This document shows positions 18,618 through 27,731 of a stretch of 64,000 bases of DNA, piece by piece; within the stretch, counting starts at the first letter, position 1; each line of letters opens with the position of its first letter. The notes under the pieces are model-generated. The model made no database searches and was not told the DNA's origin. It saw only the letters and a list, made by a program, of their open reading frames with translations. The translations under genes were made by a program, and so were the position numbers. The DNA is from JACCTH01 sp035253825 (lineage in GTDB: Bacteria; Actinomycetota; Acidimicrobiia; Spongiisociales; ZC4RG35): the NCBI GenBank assembly GCA_035253825.1, contig DATFBM010000026.1:1-64000 (forward strand). Direction: 5' to 3'.

Positions 18618-21245
18618 ATGGGTTACGTGCTCGATTTCGCCGATGGAGATAAGAGCATGCGCGATCTCCTCGGGGGCAAGGGCGCCGGACTGGCCGAGAT
18701 GACCAAGTTGGGCCTGGCCGTTCCTCCCGGGTTCACGATTACGACCGAAGCCTGCCGTTACGTGATGGAACACGGCGAGGTGCCACCGGGCCTCTGGGAC
18801 GAAGTTGACAAGGCCATCGGTCGTCTCGAGGAGGCGACCGGGCGCAGCTTCGGCGGTGGGCCGGTGCCGTTGCTGGTATCGGTGCGGTCGGGGGCGAAGT
18901 ACTCGATGCCGGGGATGATGGACACCATCCTCAACCTGGGGATCAACGACGAGGTGGTGTCGCTGCTCACCGAGTGGTCGGGCGACGCCCAATTCGCTCA
19001 TGACGCCCATCGGCGCTTTGTCCAGATGTATGGCGAAGTGGTTCGCGAGCTTCCGGCCAGCGCCTTCGAGGAAGTGCTTTCCGATCTGAGGGCGAGTCGA
19101 GGAGTCTCGAACGATTCGGAGCTCACCACCAATGACCTTGCCCAGGCGACCCGGCGGTTCCGCCAGATTGTTGCTTCTAAAGAGCCAATTCCCGACGATC
19201 CCCGCGAGCAATTACGCGGGGCAATCGGCGCGGTTTTCTCATCGTGGAACAACAAGCGAGCGCAGGAATATCGAAGGCAGAATTCGATTCCCGACGATCT
19301 CGGCACAGCCGCCAACGTGCAAATGATGGTGTTTGGTGACCTCGGCTCCGATTCCGGCACCGGAGTGGCTTTTACCCGTGATCCTGGCACCGGAGAAAAG
19401 ACACCATACGGCGACTATCTAGTTCAGGCTCAGGGCGAGGATGTCGTGGCCGGGATCCGAAACACTTCCACGCTCGACCATCTGGCTTCGCTTCATCCCC
19501 AATGTCACAAAGAACTGATCTCGGTGATGGACGGCCTCGAAAGTCACTTTCGGGATATGTGCGACATCGAATTCACGATTGAAAAGGGCCAGCTCTTCAT
19601 GCTGCAGACCCGAGCGGGCAAGCGCAATGCTTCCGCCGCGGTGCGAATCGCAGTCGACATGGTGGATGAAGACCTCATCGACCAAAAGACTGCGGTGCGG
19701 AGAGTGGATCCTTCCTCCCTGGAGCAGTTGGAGCGTTTTCAGATCGATGACAAGGATCTGGCGAAGGCGGCAGCCAAGGGTGTGGCGGCCAGCCCCGGGG
19801 CGGCTCAGGGTAAGGCGGTCTTTGACTCAGACACCGCCGTCACCTACGCCCGAGCGGGAGAAGAAGTGATCTTGATTCGGCCGGAGACCACTCCCGATGA
19901 CATCCATGGCATGGCCGCAGCCCAGGGCATCCTGACCTCACATGGCGGCAAGACCAGCCATGCCGCGGTAGTCGCCCGCGGAATGGGCAAACCAGCCGTC
20001 ACCGGGGCTGCCGCCCTCAGGGTCGATCCGGCCTCAAACCGGGCGACGATCAGGGGCACGGAGATTTCCGAAGGCGATCTCATCACTATCGACGGCACCT
20101 CCGGCGCGGTCTTCACCGACCCCGTGACGCTGATCCCGCCGACGCCTCTCCCCGAGCTCGACCGGCTCCTTGAGTGGGCGGATGAGTTTCGCTCGCTAGG
20201 AGTCCGCGCCAATGCCGACACCCCCGAAGACTCGACCACGGCCCGGCGCGCCGGGGCCGAAGGAATTGGCCTCGCCCGAACCGAGCACATGTTCATGGGA
20301 GAACGGATCGCCGTGGTCCAGAAGATCATCCTCACGCCGGAAGGAGATGATCGGAGGCAGGCACTTGAAGAACTCAAGGCGTTGCAAGTCTCCGACTTCG
20401 AAGGCCTTCTGGAAGCGATGGACGGGCTCCCGGTCATCGTCCGCCTTCTCGACCCCCCGTTGCATGAGTTTCTCCCTTCGCGCCTCGAGCTCGAACAGGA
20501 GATGGTGCAAAGGGTCCGGGTGGGTCGCTCGATCGCCGACCTCCAAGACATGTCCGCCCAGGTGGCGTTGTGGGAGGAAGACAATCCCATGCTGGGATTA
20601 AGGGGAGTCCGGCTGGGGCTCATCGTCGGCGATCTCTACCGCATGCAAACCCGAGCGGCCCTGGAGGCTGTAATCCGCCGATATGAGGCAGGCGGGGAGC
20701 CCCACCTTGAGATCATGATTCCCTTGGTCGGGGCCCCAGAGGAGTTGCGGCGGATGCGGACCATGATCGAAGAGGAGATCGCCGCCTATTCCCGGCGCTC
20801 CGGCCGAGCCCTCGAGATTCCGATCGGGACCATGATCGAGCTCCCGCGGGCGGCACTGGTGGCAGACGAGCTGGCCGAGGTGGCCGACTTCTTCTCCTTC
20901 GGGACCAACGACCTCACCCAGATGACCTATGGGTTGAGTCGCGACGACGCCGAGGCCTTGTTCCTCCAGAAGTACATGGACAGCGGGATCTTGGACACCA
21001 ATCCTTTTCAGACCCTCGATGTGGCGGGGGTGGGACGTCTGGTCAGAGTGGCGACCCGAGAGGGAAAGGAAGCCAATCCCAAGCTCACCGTGGGCGTGTG
21101 TGGCGAGCACGGTGGGGATCCGGCTTCGATCAAGTTCTGCCAAGAAGTGGGGCTCGACTACGTCTCCTGCAGCCCACCCCGGGTCAAAGTTGCTCGCTTG
21201 GCCGCTGCTCAGGCCGAGCTCGGCCCCGAGCAGACGGATGCCTGA
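18618..21245 (+). CDS. ppdK: Pyruvate, phosphate dikinase
   Basis: The enzyme interconverts pyruvate, ATP and phosphate with PEP, AMP and pyrophosphate. The 875-residue product contains GGKGAGLAEMTKLGLAVPPG at the start of the ATP-grasp domain, the swivelling domain with the phosphorylated His in GGKTSHAAVVARGMGKPAV, and the PEP-binding TIM barrel with GIGLARTEHMF, MIELPRAALVADEL, FFSFGTNDLTQMT and VGVCGEHGGDP. The Cys in VGVCGEH is the proton donor. Length is typical. The start ATG has no strong ribosome binding site. Its end overlaps meaB by 62 bases on the other strand. Confidence 0.97.
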   Translation: MGYVLDFADGDKSMRDLLGGKGAGLAEMTKLGLAVPPGFTITTEACRYVMEHGEVPPGLWDEVDKAIGRLEEATGRSFGGGPVPLLVSVRSGAKYSMPGMMDTILNLGINDEVVSLLTEWSGDAQFAHDAHRRFVQMYGEVVRELPASAFEEVLSDLRASRGVSNDSELTTNDLAQATRRFRQIVASKEPIPDDPREQLRGAIGAVFSSWNNKRAQEYRRQNSIPDDLGTAANVQMMVFGDLGSDSGTGVAFTRDPGTGEKTPYGDYLVQAQGEDVVAGIRNTSTLDHLASLHPQCHKELISVMDGLESHFRDMCDIEFTIEKGQLFMLQTRAGKRNASAAVRIAVDMVDEDLIDQKTAVRRVDPSSLEQLERFQIDDKDLAKAAAKGVAASPGAAQGKAVFDSDTAVTYARAGEEVILIRPETTPDDIHGMAAAQGILTSHGGKTSHAAVVARGMGKPAVTGAAALRVDPASNRATIRGTEISEGDLITIDGTSGAVFTDPVTLIPPTPLPELDRLLEWADEFRSLGVRANADTPEDSTTARRAGAEGIGLARTEHMFMGERIAVVQKIILTPEGDDRRQALEELKALQVSDFEGLLEAMDGLPVIVRLLDPPLHEFLPSRLELEQEMVQRVRVGRSIADLQDMSAQVALWEEDNPMLGLRGVRLGLIVGDLYRMQTRAALEAVIRRYEAGGEPHLEIMIPLVGAPEELRRMRTMIEEEIAAYSRRSGRALEIPIGTMIELPRAALVADELAEVADFFSFGTNDLTQMTYGLSRDDAEALFLQKYMDSGILDTNPFQTLDVAGVGRLVRVATREGKEANPKLTVGVCGEHGGDPASIKFCQEVGLDYVSCSPPRVKVARLAAAQAELGPEQTDA

Positions 21246-21894
21246 GCTCGGCGATCGTCGTCAGTAGCTCCTCCAGCCCTTGCTTGGTCAGGGCCGACCC
21301 CGCCAGCACAGGAACACCAAGCCCACTCACGTCTCGGACCACTCGCTCGGCATCGCCCTGATCGGCCTTGTTGACAAAGATCACACCGGCGATCTCGAGC
21401 AAGCCTGCTTTCTCGGCCTGAATCTCATCCCCCCATCCCGGATGAAGGACCGCGACCACGATGTCGGCAACCTGCGCCACCTCGACTTCCGACTGACCGA
21501 CACCAACAGTTTCGACAATGAGGGGAGAGAATCCCTCCTCAGCGAGCAGATCAAGGACTCGACCTACACCCCGGGCCAAGCCCCCGAGGTGCCCTCGATT
21601 GGCTATCGACCTGATGAAGACCGCCTCGTCGTCCGAGTGACCTTGCATCCGGATGCGATCACCCAACAGCGCTCCACCCGTTACCGGGCTTGACGGATCG
21701 ACAACGATTACCCCAGGACGGGCTCCGTCTTCACGAAATCCGCGAATCAGCTGATCGACAAGGGTGCTTTTTCCGACTCCGGGAGGACCGGTGATTCCGA
21801 TCACGAGCGGTCGGGACTCCAGACCGGAGGAAGGAGAAGAACGCTCTAGGGCCTCGGTGATGCGGCGAGCAAGATCACGTCGCCGCCCGGTCAT
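21184..21894 (-). CDS. meaB: MeaB/ArgK-type G3E GTPase
   Basis: This is a P-loop GTPase that usually protects or loads adenosylcobalamin-dependent mutases. Motifs are Walker A GITGPPGVGKSTL near residue 33, VVDPSSPVTGGALLGDRIRM, the switch region IVETVGVGQSE and the guanine-specificity VNKAD. At 236 residues it lacks the N- and C-terminal dimerisation parts of typical MeaB (about 320), so it is a compact form. No mutase gene is beside it, but a cobalamin importer lies in the window. It overlaps ppdK convergently. Confidence 0.87.
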   Translation of the reverse strand: MTGRRRDLARRITEALERSSPSSGLESRPLVIGITGPPGVGKSTLVDQLIRGFREDGARPGVIVVDPSSPVTGGALLGDRIRMQGHSDDEAVFIRSIANRGHLGGLARGVGRVLDLLAEEGFSPLIVETVGVGQSEVEVAQVADIVVAVLHPGWGDEIQAEKAGLLEIAGVIFVNKADQGDAERVVRDVSGLGVPVLAGSALTKQGLEELLTTIAELRHPSARGRARPEQRPSEQL

Positions 21895-21913
21895 CGGGCC
21901 CAGGCTAAGACGC

Positions 21914-22174
21914 TTAGGTGGCGTTGACCGCCACCACTCCAGGCACCCGCTCGGTGAGGATTCGCTCGATCCCGGCCTTCAAGGTCATCATCGACATGGG
22001 GCAACCACCGCAGGCGCCGACCATTTGCAGGTTGACGGTGCCCTCCTCGACCCCGAGCAGAACCAGGTCACCGCCATCCATTTGGATGGCCGGCCGGATG
22101 TACTCGAGGGTTTCCTGGAGCTTTTCCAGATCGATCTCGGGGCGGTCAGTGGTAGCGGTAGCGGCTTCAGTCAT
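21914..22174 (-). CDS. NifU C-terminal domain Fe-S scaffold protein
   Basis: The 86-residue product is a single NifU-type domain with the cluster-binding motif GACGGCPMSMMTL. LEYIRPAIQMDGGDLVLL and RVPGVVAV are also typical. Such stand-alone proteins carry or transfer 4Fe-4S clusters. It starts 20 bases before meaB in the same direction, so the pair may be co-transcribed. SUF genes are not in the window. Confidence 0.92.
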   Translation of the reverse strand: MTEAATATTDRPEIDLEKLQETLEYIRPAIQMDGGDLVLLGVEEGTVNLQMVGACGGCPMSMMTLKAGIERILTERVPGVVAVNAT

Positions 22175-22226
22175 CGCTAGTAGAACCTAACGGGGCTCCG
22201 GTTTCATTCCAAAGCCCCCCAAATCC

Positions 22227-22281
22227 CGAACCCAGGGTTCGTAGCCGCGTTGGACGCGGTTAACGGTCTGTAGAACGGTCA
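22227..22281 (-). repeat. Stop-codon-associated 55-bp repeat, copy 2
   Basis: Read on the minus strand, the element begins with the TGA stop of the SpoIID-like gene, passes through GACCGTTAACCGCG, the CCGCGT-CCA-ACGCGG hairpin and ends in AACCCTGGGTTCG. It is the partner of the copy at 3580-3633. Confidence 0.7.
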
Positions 22282-23892
22282 CCGACGCTCGGGCACCCCG
22301 ACAAGGCGGGCGCGGGCATCGCCGTGGGGGCTCCGGGCCTCGATGACCACTTCGAACCGCGAGCGATCCGTTAACTCGTCGGCGGCCAGGTCGGAGAAAG
22401 GGATCTCGTAGGCGCCTGCATTGAGTAATCCGAGATCCACCGCCTCTCCTACCTCGGCATCCACTGTGGCGTGCACGGTTATGAAAGCGGGAGCGGTGGT
22501 CTCGAAACGAAGGTGGTGTCCCCCGACCGTGTAGGGCAAGCGGGAATGGGAGATCACAGGGGCGGTCCCGATGCCTATCGGGACCTGGGCCGAGATCCGG
22601 CCGTCGACCTCGGCAAACTGCCAGGCGGCGAATCCATTTGCCACCTCCTCGCCGTCGACGGTGACGTTGGCTCCCTGCGCCGCCAACAGCCCGAGCTCGG
22701 GAACCTCGACAACCAGGCCGACTGTGATCGAGGGCGGCAGCCAGCCACCCGCCGACTCTGGTCGGAGCCCCCCGTAGTAATGGGCAAGAATGTCGTCGTA
22801 GGCAGCACCTCCTTCGGCCATTGCCAAGGCCCCAAACTGGCTCATCCCCACCTGATGGCCCCACCCCTCGCCGTTGAAGACGTAGTTTCGGCCCAACTCT
22901 CGGTAGTGACCGTGGTCCACCATCGTCGGTCGACTCGTGATCGTGTAGGTCCCCGACAGGACTGTCTGCGGATATCGCCGCCCGTCCGGACGCTCCGCCG
23001 GCAGTCGCTCGGGCATGATCGCCGCCGCCGCCCGATTGATGTCGGACCGGAACCGGTAGGTGGCGATTCGCTCTGTCTCTCGACCCGAGGAGACCACCAC
23101 TTGCCAGGGACCTTGTCCATCGGCGGTTTGCTCGACACCCACCGAATTGACGGGCCCGTGCAACAGCTCGGCCTCAGCGAGGAGGGCGGTCATCTCGGCT
23201 TCGGAAATGGCGAAACTCCAAGTTACGAAAGGAGAGTCCTCCGGGGCGGAGGGCACCGCGGAAAGGTAAGGGACATCGAGCCCGGGGAAGATGTCTTCTG
23301 ATTCTCTCGTCCGAGCTCCGGCAGTCGAGCTGTACAACGCCTGAGCTGGTCGACCATCGAAGAGCAAGATCTCACCGGCGGTGGAGCCCACCGCCTGTGA
23401 CCAGCGTTGGCCGTCGATGGTCTCGAGCCCCAAGCGTCCGGCATAGACCTGGCAGGCGGTGGTGGCGCAGATGTCATAGCCATAACGGGAACCGGTGGCA
23501 GTCCGTCCGTTCGCAAGAGTGAACGCGAGGTAAGTCCGTGCAGCCACGGCTTGGGCCTTCAGCGCCTCATCGGGCCAGGAGAAGGGAACTTCCCGAATTC
23601 CCAACAGGTAGGCCTCAGGAGACATCGTCTCGGTCAACACCAGACCTTCGTCTGAGGCGGTCAAGACGAGCGGTCCGGCGAATTGATCGTCGCCCACCGT
23701 GATGACCGCTCCGGGTTCAGCCGTGATGATCACCTGTTCCCCCGCAATGGGCTCGGGGCTGGTCGGTGAGACCGGGACCCCCACGAGGAGCAGGATCGCC
23801 CCGAGGGCTCTACGCAGACCGAGCGATGTTCGCTCCGAGTTGCTGCAGTTTTCCGGCCAGATCTTGATAGCCCCGATCGATGTGATGGGCAT
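22279..23892 (-). CDS. SpoIID/LytB domain secreted protein
   Basis: The protein has an N-terminal hydrophobic segment (RRALGAILLLVGVPVS) and a SpoIID domain. Family motifs are SPEAYLLGIREVPFSWPDEALKAQAVAARTY (cited in part), CATTACQVYAGR, ALYSSTAGARTRES and the catalytic-region GWGHQVGMSQFGA. Members are lytic transglycosylases or amidase enhancers acting on peptidoglycan. The rest of the C-terminus is beta-rich. The start is unresolved: ATG codons at 23892 and 23901 overlap murA by about 80-90 bases, and a start close to the signal would need a CTG. It lies directly downstream of murA, which fits a cell-wall role. Confidence 0.86.
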   Translation of the reverse strand: MPITSIGAIKIWPENCSNSERTSLGLRRALGAILLLVGVPVSPTSPEPIAGEQVIITAEPGAVITVGDDQFAGPLVLTASDEGLVLTETMSPEAYLLGIREVPFSWPDEALKAQAVAARTYLAFTLANGRTATGSRYGYDICATTACQVYAGRLGLETIDGQRWSQAVGSTAGEILLFDGRPAQALYSSTAGARTRESEDIFPGLDVPYLSAVPSAPEDSPFVTWSFAISEAEMTALLAEAELLHGPVNSVGVEQTADGQGPWQVVVSSGRETERIATYRFRSDINRAAAAIMPERLPAERPDGRRYPQTVLSGTYTITSRPTMVDHGHYRELGRNYVFNGEGWGHQVGMSQFGALAMAEGGAAYDDILAHYYGGLRPESAGGWLPPSITVGLVVEVPELGLLAAQGANVTVDGEEVANGFAAWQFAEVDGRISAQVPIGIGTAPVISHSRLPYTVGGHHLRFETTAPAFITVHATVDAEVGEAVDLGLLNAGAYEIPFSDLAADELTDRSRFEVVIEARSPHGDARARLVGVPERR

Positions 23893-25063
23893 CCCCGACA
23901 TAGGTGCGACCGTCAGCTCGCAACCCCGCCAGGACAAGCGCGGCCCCAGCCCGGATGTCGGGGGCGAGCACCGGACAGCCCGATAGTTCCTCTTTGCCCC
24001 GAATCACGGCGTGCTGGGCTTCGGTGGAGATATCGGCCCCCATCCGGGAGAGCTCACCGACATACCGGAACCGGGCGTCATAAAGGTTCTCGGTGACTAT
24101 CGAGGTGCCATCGGCGATTGAGAGCAAGGCGACCATCTGCGGATGGAGGTCGGTGTGGAATCCCGGATATGGAAGGGTCACGAAGTCGACTGCCCGCGGC
24201 CGCTGGGGACCACCAACCCGAAGCCACCCCTCGCCCTTCTCCACCATGGCTCCAGTGTCCTCGAGCTTGCTCAGCTCCATCCGCAAGTGAGTCGGGACGC
24301 ATCCCGTCACCGTGACATCGCCTCCGGTGATGGCAGCCGCGATGGCGAATGTTCCCGCTTCAAGACGATCGGGCACCACGTTGTGCTCCACCGGCTGCAG
24401 GTCGGGTGTGCCAGTGATATGAATGATGGGGGTGCCGGCGCCACGAATCGTGGCGCCCATGGCGTTGAGATGGTTCGCCTGATCGACGATCTCCGGCTCC
24501 CGGGCGGCGTTGACGATGGCGGTCTCACCCTTGGCAACCGCCCCGGCCAGCATCAGATTCTCGGTGGCGCCCACCGAGGGAAAGGAAAGCTCGATCTCCG
24601 CTCCCCGAAGGCCGTTGTGGGCTTCTCCGTGGAGAACCCCGTGGACGAGGCGGAACTCCGCCCCCATCTTGCGAAGCCCGTCGAGGTGCATGTCGATTGG
24701 TCGCGCCCCCAGGTCGTCGCCGCCGGGCAGGGCCACCTTCGCTTCTCCGCAGGAAGCCAGCAGTGGACCGAGAACGACGATTGAGGCCCGCATTCTCCGC
24801 ACTAATTCGAGGGGAGCTTCGGGGCGGAGCTGATCGGGAGTGACGATCCAAAGCGAGTCGCCGTCTCGTTGCAAACGGCAGCCCATGTGGGTTAGAAGAT
24901 CGGCCATCAGGCCGATGTCGGCGATGTCGGGGACGTTGGTCAGTCGATGGCGACCGGGAACGAGGATCGCCGCCACCATCTCCTTCAACGCGGCGTTTTT
25001 TGCTCCGCCGACTCCAATCGTGCCACGAAGCGCGGCACCTCCCTCGACGATGATCTCGGGCAT
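23810..25063 (-). CDS. murA: UDP-N-acetylglucosamine 1-carboxyvinyltransferase, Asp variant
   Basis: MurA performs the first committed step of peptidoglycan synthesis. The 417-residue product has the family features VGGAKNAALKEM near residue 18, RRMRASIVVLGPLLA, FPSVGATENLMLAGA and PYPGFHTDLHPQMVALL. The active-site loop reads LPGGDDLGARP: the usual Cys (position 115 in E. coli) is replaced by Asp116. In mycobacteria and Chlamydia this change keeps activity and gives intrinsic fosfomycin resistance. The 3' end overlaps the SpoIID-like gene region. Confidence 0.97.
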   Translation of the reverse strand: MPEIIVEGGAALRGTIGVGGAKNAALKEMVAAILVPGRHRLTNVPDIADIGLMADLLTHMGCRLQRDGDSLWIVTPDQLRPEAPLELVRRMRASIVVLGPLLASCGEAKVALPGGDDLGARPIDMHLDGLRKMGAEFRLVHGVLHGEAHNGLRGAEIELSFPSVGATENLMLAGAVAKGETAIVNAAREPEIVDQANHLNAMGATIRGAGTPIIHITGTPDLQPVEHNVVPDRLEAGTFAIAAAITGGDVTVTGCVPTHLRMELSKLEDTGAMVEKGEGWLRVGGPQRPRAVDFVTLPYPGFHTDLHPQMVALLSIADGTSIVTENLYDARFRYVGELSRMGADISTEAQHAVIRGKEELSGCPVLAPDIRAGAALVLAGLRADGRTYVGDAHHIDRGYQDLAGKLQQLGANIARSA

Positions 25064-25111
25064 CGGAGGAGTCTACGGCTCGGGACCCGGATGGCTGATA
25101 GCGTGAAATTC

Positions 25112-25555
25112 ATGCGAGTGGCTGTTGCCTCCGATCACGCCGGTCTGACTCTGAAGGCGATCGTGGTGGAAGCAGTTGTCGAGTTGGGCCATTCCGCTCT
25201 CGATTTGGGCACCCACACCCCCGATCCCGTCGACTATCCCGACGTCTCGGCCACCGCCGGCCGGGCGGTTGTGGAAGGAAGGGCCGATCGGGCCATCATC
25301 ATCTGCGGCTCAGGGGCTGGAGCTTGCGTGGCCGCCAACAAACTCCGCGGAATCCGTGCCGCAGTCGCTCACGAGACTTACACCGCCCATCAGATGGTCG
25401 AGCACGACGACGTCAATGTTCTCTGCTTGGGCGCCCGCGTCGTCGGAACACATGTGGCAATCGAAGTTGTGGAGGCGTTCCTCAAGGCCACGTTCACCCA
25501 TGAGGAACGCCATCGGCGTCGCGTGGCAAAAGTCAACCAACTCGACGCGCGCTAA
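25112..25555 (+). CDS. rpiB: Ribose 5-phosphate isomerase B
   Basis: The enzyme interconverts ribose 5-phosphate and ribulose 5-phosphate. The 147-residue product has VASDHAGLTLK at the start, DYPDVSATAGRAV, the anion-hole loop CGSGAGACVAANKLRG and HDDVNVLCLGARV. The Cys in IIICGSG is present, as in the RpiB subgroup that uses Cys as base. An in-frame GTG at 25103 is the alternative start. It is divergent from murA by 48 bases, and a long inverted repeat follows its stop. Confidence 0.93.
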   Translation: MRVAVASDHAGLTLKAIVVEAVVELGHSALDLGTHTPDPVDYPDVSATAGRAVVEGRADRAIIICGSGAGACVAANKLRGIRAAVAHETYTAHQMVEHDDVNVLCLGARVVGTHVAIEVVEAFLKATFTHEERHRRRVAKVNQLDAR

Positions 25556-25611
25556 CCCATTCTTGTGTAGGTACCCCGCGGGTTTAGGGCGGGACCGTGC
25601 GCAAGAACGGG
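25556..25611 (+). repeat. Imperfect inverted repeat after rpiB (TTCTTGCGTA family)
   Basis: Arms beginning CCCATTCTTGTGTAG and ending GTGCGCAAGAACGGG pair with several G-T pairs and mismatches. It begins directly after the rpiB stop, so it may act as a terminator. The outer words TTCTTGYGTA and GCAAGAAC also occur in the inverted repeat at 13638-13683. Confidence 0.55.
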
Positions 25612-25896
25612 TTGAAAGGGCGGCGGTGCTTTTTACGTCGCCGGGTGTAGCGAAGCGTGAACCGCGCTAGGCGAAGAGATGGCTCCCCTGAACGAACCTG
25701 TGGTCACACCCGTCGCTACGACAAAGGTGCGCTCAACGCGGAAGCTTCCGGTCGCAACCTCGAATCGGCCCATACGGCTGGTGAGACTGCGATTGCCCGG
25801 AGGTGGAAAGGACTCCAGGCGAACCAACTTTCGCGGCTCCCGAGCCGTACGAGGCGTGTTCGTCAGTCTCCCTTGGCACCCTGAGTTGCGGAATCA
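25612..25896. other. Gene-free stretch between rpiB and the GntR gene
   Basis: About 285 bases between two converging genes. Short frames exist on both strands but show no start signal, domain or convincing composition. I see no RNA gene or strong hairpin here. Confidence 0.4.
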
Positions 25897-26514
25897 TCAT
25901 GGCTCGGTGTGTGTGAGGAACTCCATCAGTGCTGCGGCCGCGTCCCTGAGATGGGCAGCAAGCACATCGCACGCTGCGTCGGCTCGCCCTCCGCGACAGT
26001 GGTCGAGCAGGGCTGCGTGTTGGTCGTCAGAGTGCCCTCCACCGCCGAGCCCCTGGGTGTAGAGCAGGACATAAGGGGCGACCGCGGCGTTGAGGATCTG
26101 GGCAATGGCCAACCCGCGGGACCATCCGCTTGCCTGATAGAGGGCCTGGTGAAATGCCCAGTTGGCTTCGGTCACGGTCATGCCCTCGCCGGCCAAAGCC
26201 ACCTCTGCCTCGGCGAGATCGACGATGGACATCCGGCCCATCGACTGCCGGAGCAGGATGGGCTCGACTGCCATCCGCAGCTCGTAGATCTCGTTGGCCT
26301 CCCCGGCGGACAGTGAAGGCACCACGACACCCCGGTTGGCTTCGAAGCGCAACAAGCCGACACCCGCAAGCCGGTGGAGGGCCTCCCGCACCGGGATCTT
26401 GCTGACGCCCAACTGCTCGGCCAGATCGTCCTGGCGAAGCCACTTCCCCGGGAGAATCTCGCCTCGCAACATCCGCTCCAGCACCGATCGTTGGACCAAA
26501 TCCACAGTTGACAT
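25897..26514 (-). CDS. GntR family transcription regulator (FCD type)
   Basis: The 205-residue protein has an N-terminal winged helix-turn-helix (residues about 5-70, ending VSKIPVREALHRLAGVGLLRF) and a C-terminal helical FCD ligand domain with ELRMAVEPILLRQSM, NWAFHQALYQAS and the metal-ligand-like DDQHAALLDHCRGG and AAHLRDA. It is divergent from the ACC deaminase-like gene, and a palindrome lies nine bases before its start, so it probably represses itself and that enzyme until a ligand binds. Confidence 0.92.
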   Translation of the reverse strand: MSTVDLVQRSVLERMLRGEILPGKWLRQDDLAEQLGVSKIPVREALHRLAGVGLLRFEANRGVVVPSLSAGEANEIYELRMAVEPILLRQSMGRMSIVDLAEAEVALAGEGMTVTEANWAFHQALYQASGWSRGLAIAQILNAAVAPYVLLYTQGLGGGGHSDDQHAALLDHCRGGRADAACDVLAAHLRDAAAALMEFLTHTEP

Positions 26515-26522
26515 TTGCGTAA

Positions 26523-26540
26523 TCGTATACGATTATACGA
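26523..26540. promoter_or_regulatory. Likely GntR operator palindrome
   Basis: A perfect inverted repeat TCGTATA-CGAT-TATACGA lies between the divergent gntR and ACC deaminase-like genes, 33 bases before the latter's ATG. Size and composition fit FCD-subfamily operators. It also contains the self-complementary ATCGTATACGAT. Confidence 0.78.
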
Positions 26541-26573
26541 TCACCACGGAGTCTTCTACGGAAAGGTGAAGCC

Positions 26574-27593
26574 ATGAGCCTCGACGATTTCCCCCGCATC
26601 CCGTTGTTGTTCGGAGCCTCTCCCATGCACCCGCTTCCCCGACTGAGCGAGGCTCTCGGGGGGAAGGTTGAGATCTGGGCCAAACGGGAGGACTGCAACT
26701 CGGGGATTGCCTATGGGGGAAATAAGGTCCGCAAGCTCGAATACCTCGTCGCCGATGCACTTGGCCAGGGCTGCGACACCCTTGTCTCCATCGGTGCCAT
26801 CCAGTCGAACCACACCCGACAGGTGACCGGGGTCGCCTGTCATTTGGGCTTAAAGGCAGTCACCGTCCAAGAGAGCTGGGTCGACTGGCCCGACGTCATC
26901 TACCAAAAGGTAGGGAACATTCAGCTAACCCGGATCATGGGCGGCGATATCCGCTTGGACCCGGCCGGCTTCGACATCGGCATCCGCGACAGCTGGAAGA
27001 AGGCCGTCGAATCAGTGGAAGCGGCCGGAGGAAAGCCCTACCCGATACCCGCCGGTGCTTCTGACCATCCGCTAGGAGGGCTCGGCTTTGCCAATTGGGC
27101 GCGCGAGGTAGCAGACCAGGAGTCCGAATTCGGCATCTTCTTCGACCACATCATCGTGTGCACTGTGACTGGGTCGACGCATGCCGGAATGATTGCCGGG
27201 TTTGCGCTCGAAGACCGAGACGATCGCAAAGTGATCGGAATCGATGCCTCGGCCACCCTCGATGAGACCGTCGACCAGGTCAGGCGAATCGCGGTCGATA
27301 CGGCAAAGAAGATTGGGGTGGGTCGTGACTTGCGCGATGACGAGATCACCGTCGTTCCCGGATACCAGGGCCCTGCGTACGGCATCCCGGACCAGCCGAC
27401 CATCGATGCCATCCGCCTTGCCGCCCGGACCGAGGGCATGCTCACCGATCCTGTCTACGAGGGGAAATCCATGGCCGGACTCATCGGGTTGATTCGCTCC
27501 GGGGAGATCCCTCCGGGGTCGAAAGTGCTGTACGCACATCTCGGCGGGCAACCCGTATTGCCCGCGTATTCAGCGGCCCCTGGACTCGGTTAG
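26574..27593 (+). CDS. acdS: 1-Aminocyclopropane-1-carboxylate deaminase-like PLP enzyme
   Basis: This fold type II PLP enzyme probably converts ACC to 2-oxobutyrate and ammonia, or acts as D-cysteine desulfhydrase. The 339-residue product matches ACC deaminases closely by eye: FPRIPLLFGASPMHPL, WAKREDCNSGIAYGGNKVRK with the PLP-binding Lys, SIGAIQSNHTRQV, IPAGASDHPLGGLGF, VTGSTHAGM and RTEGMLTDPVYEGKSM. GGNKVRKLEY is shared with D-cysteine desulfhydrase, so the substrate should be tested, but ASDHPLGGLGF and the N-terminus favour AcdS. The start has an AAAGG site. Controlled probably by the divergent GntR regulator. Confidence 0.87.
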   Translation: MSLDDFPRIPLLFGASPMHPLPRLSEALGGKVEIWAKREDCNSGIAYGGNKVRKLEYLVADALGQGCDTLVSIGAIQSNHTRQVTGVACHLGLKAVTVQESWVDWPDVIYQKVGNIQLTRIMGGDIRLDPAGFDIGIRDSWKKAVESVEAAGGKPYPIPAGASDHPLGGLGFANWAREVADQESEFGIFFDHIIVCTVTGSTHAGMIAGFALEDRDDRKVIGIDASATLDETVDQVRRIAVDTAKKIGVGRDLRDDEITVVPGYQGPAYGIPDQPTIDAIRLAARTEGMLTDPVYEGKSMAGLIGLIRSGEIPPGSKVLYAHLGGQPVLPAYSAAPGLG

Positions 27594-27731
27594 CGGTCTC
27601 GAAGGCCCCACCCCCGTCCTTCGATCTCTACAGGATTGCCATGACCATCGTCATCGCTGGCTGACAGTCGGATCCCCTGTCTTCACGGCAATTGCGCATG
27701 GCTTGCTTGTGCGCGATCCTTTAACGGCGCG

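Noticed and set aside
25633..25884. Short frames on both strands between rpiB and the GntR gene.
   Set aside because: They lack ribosome binding sites and recognisable domains, and overlap each other antisense.
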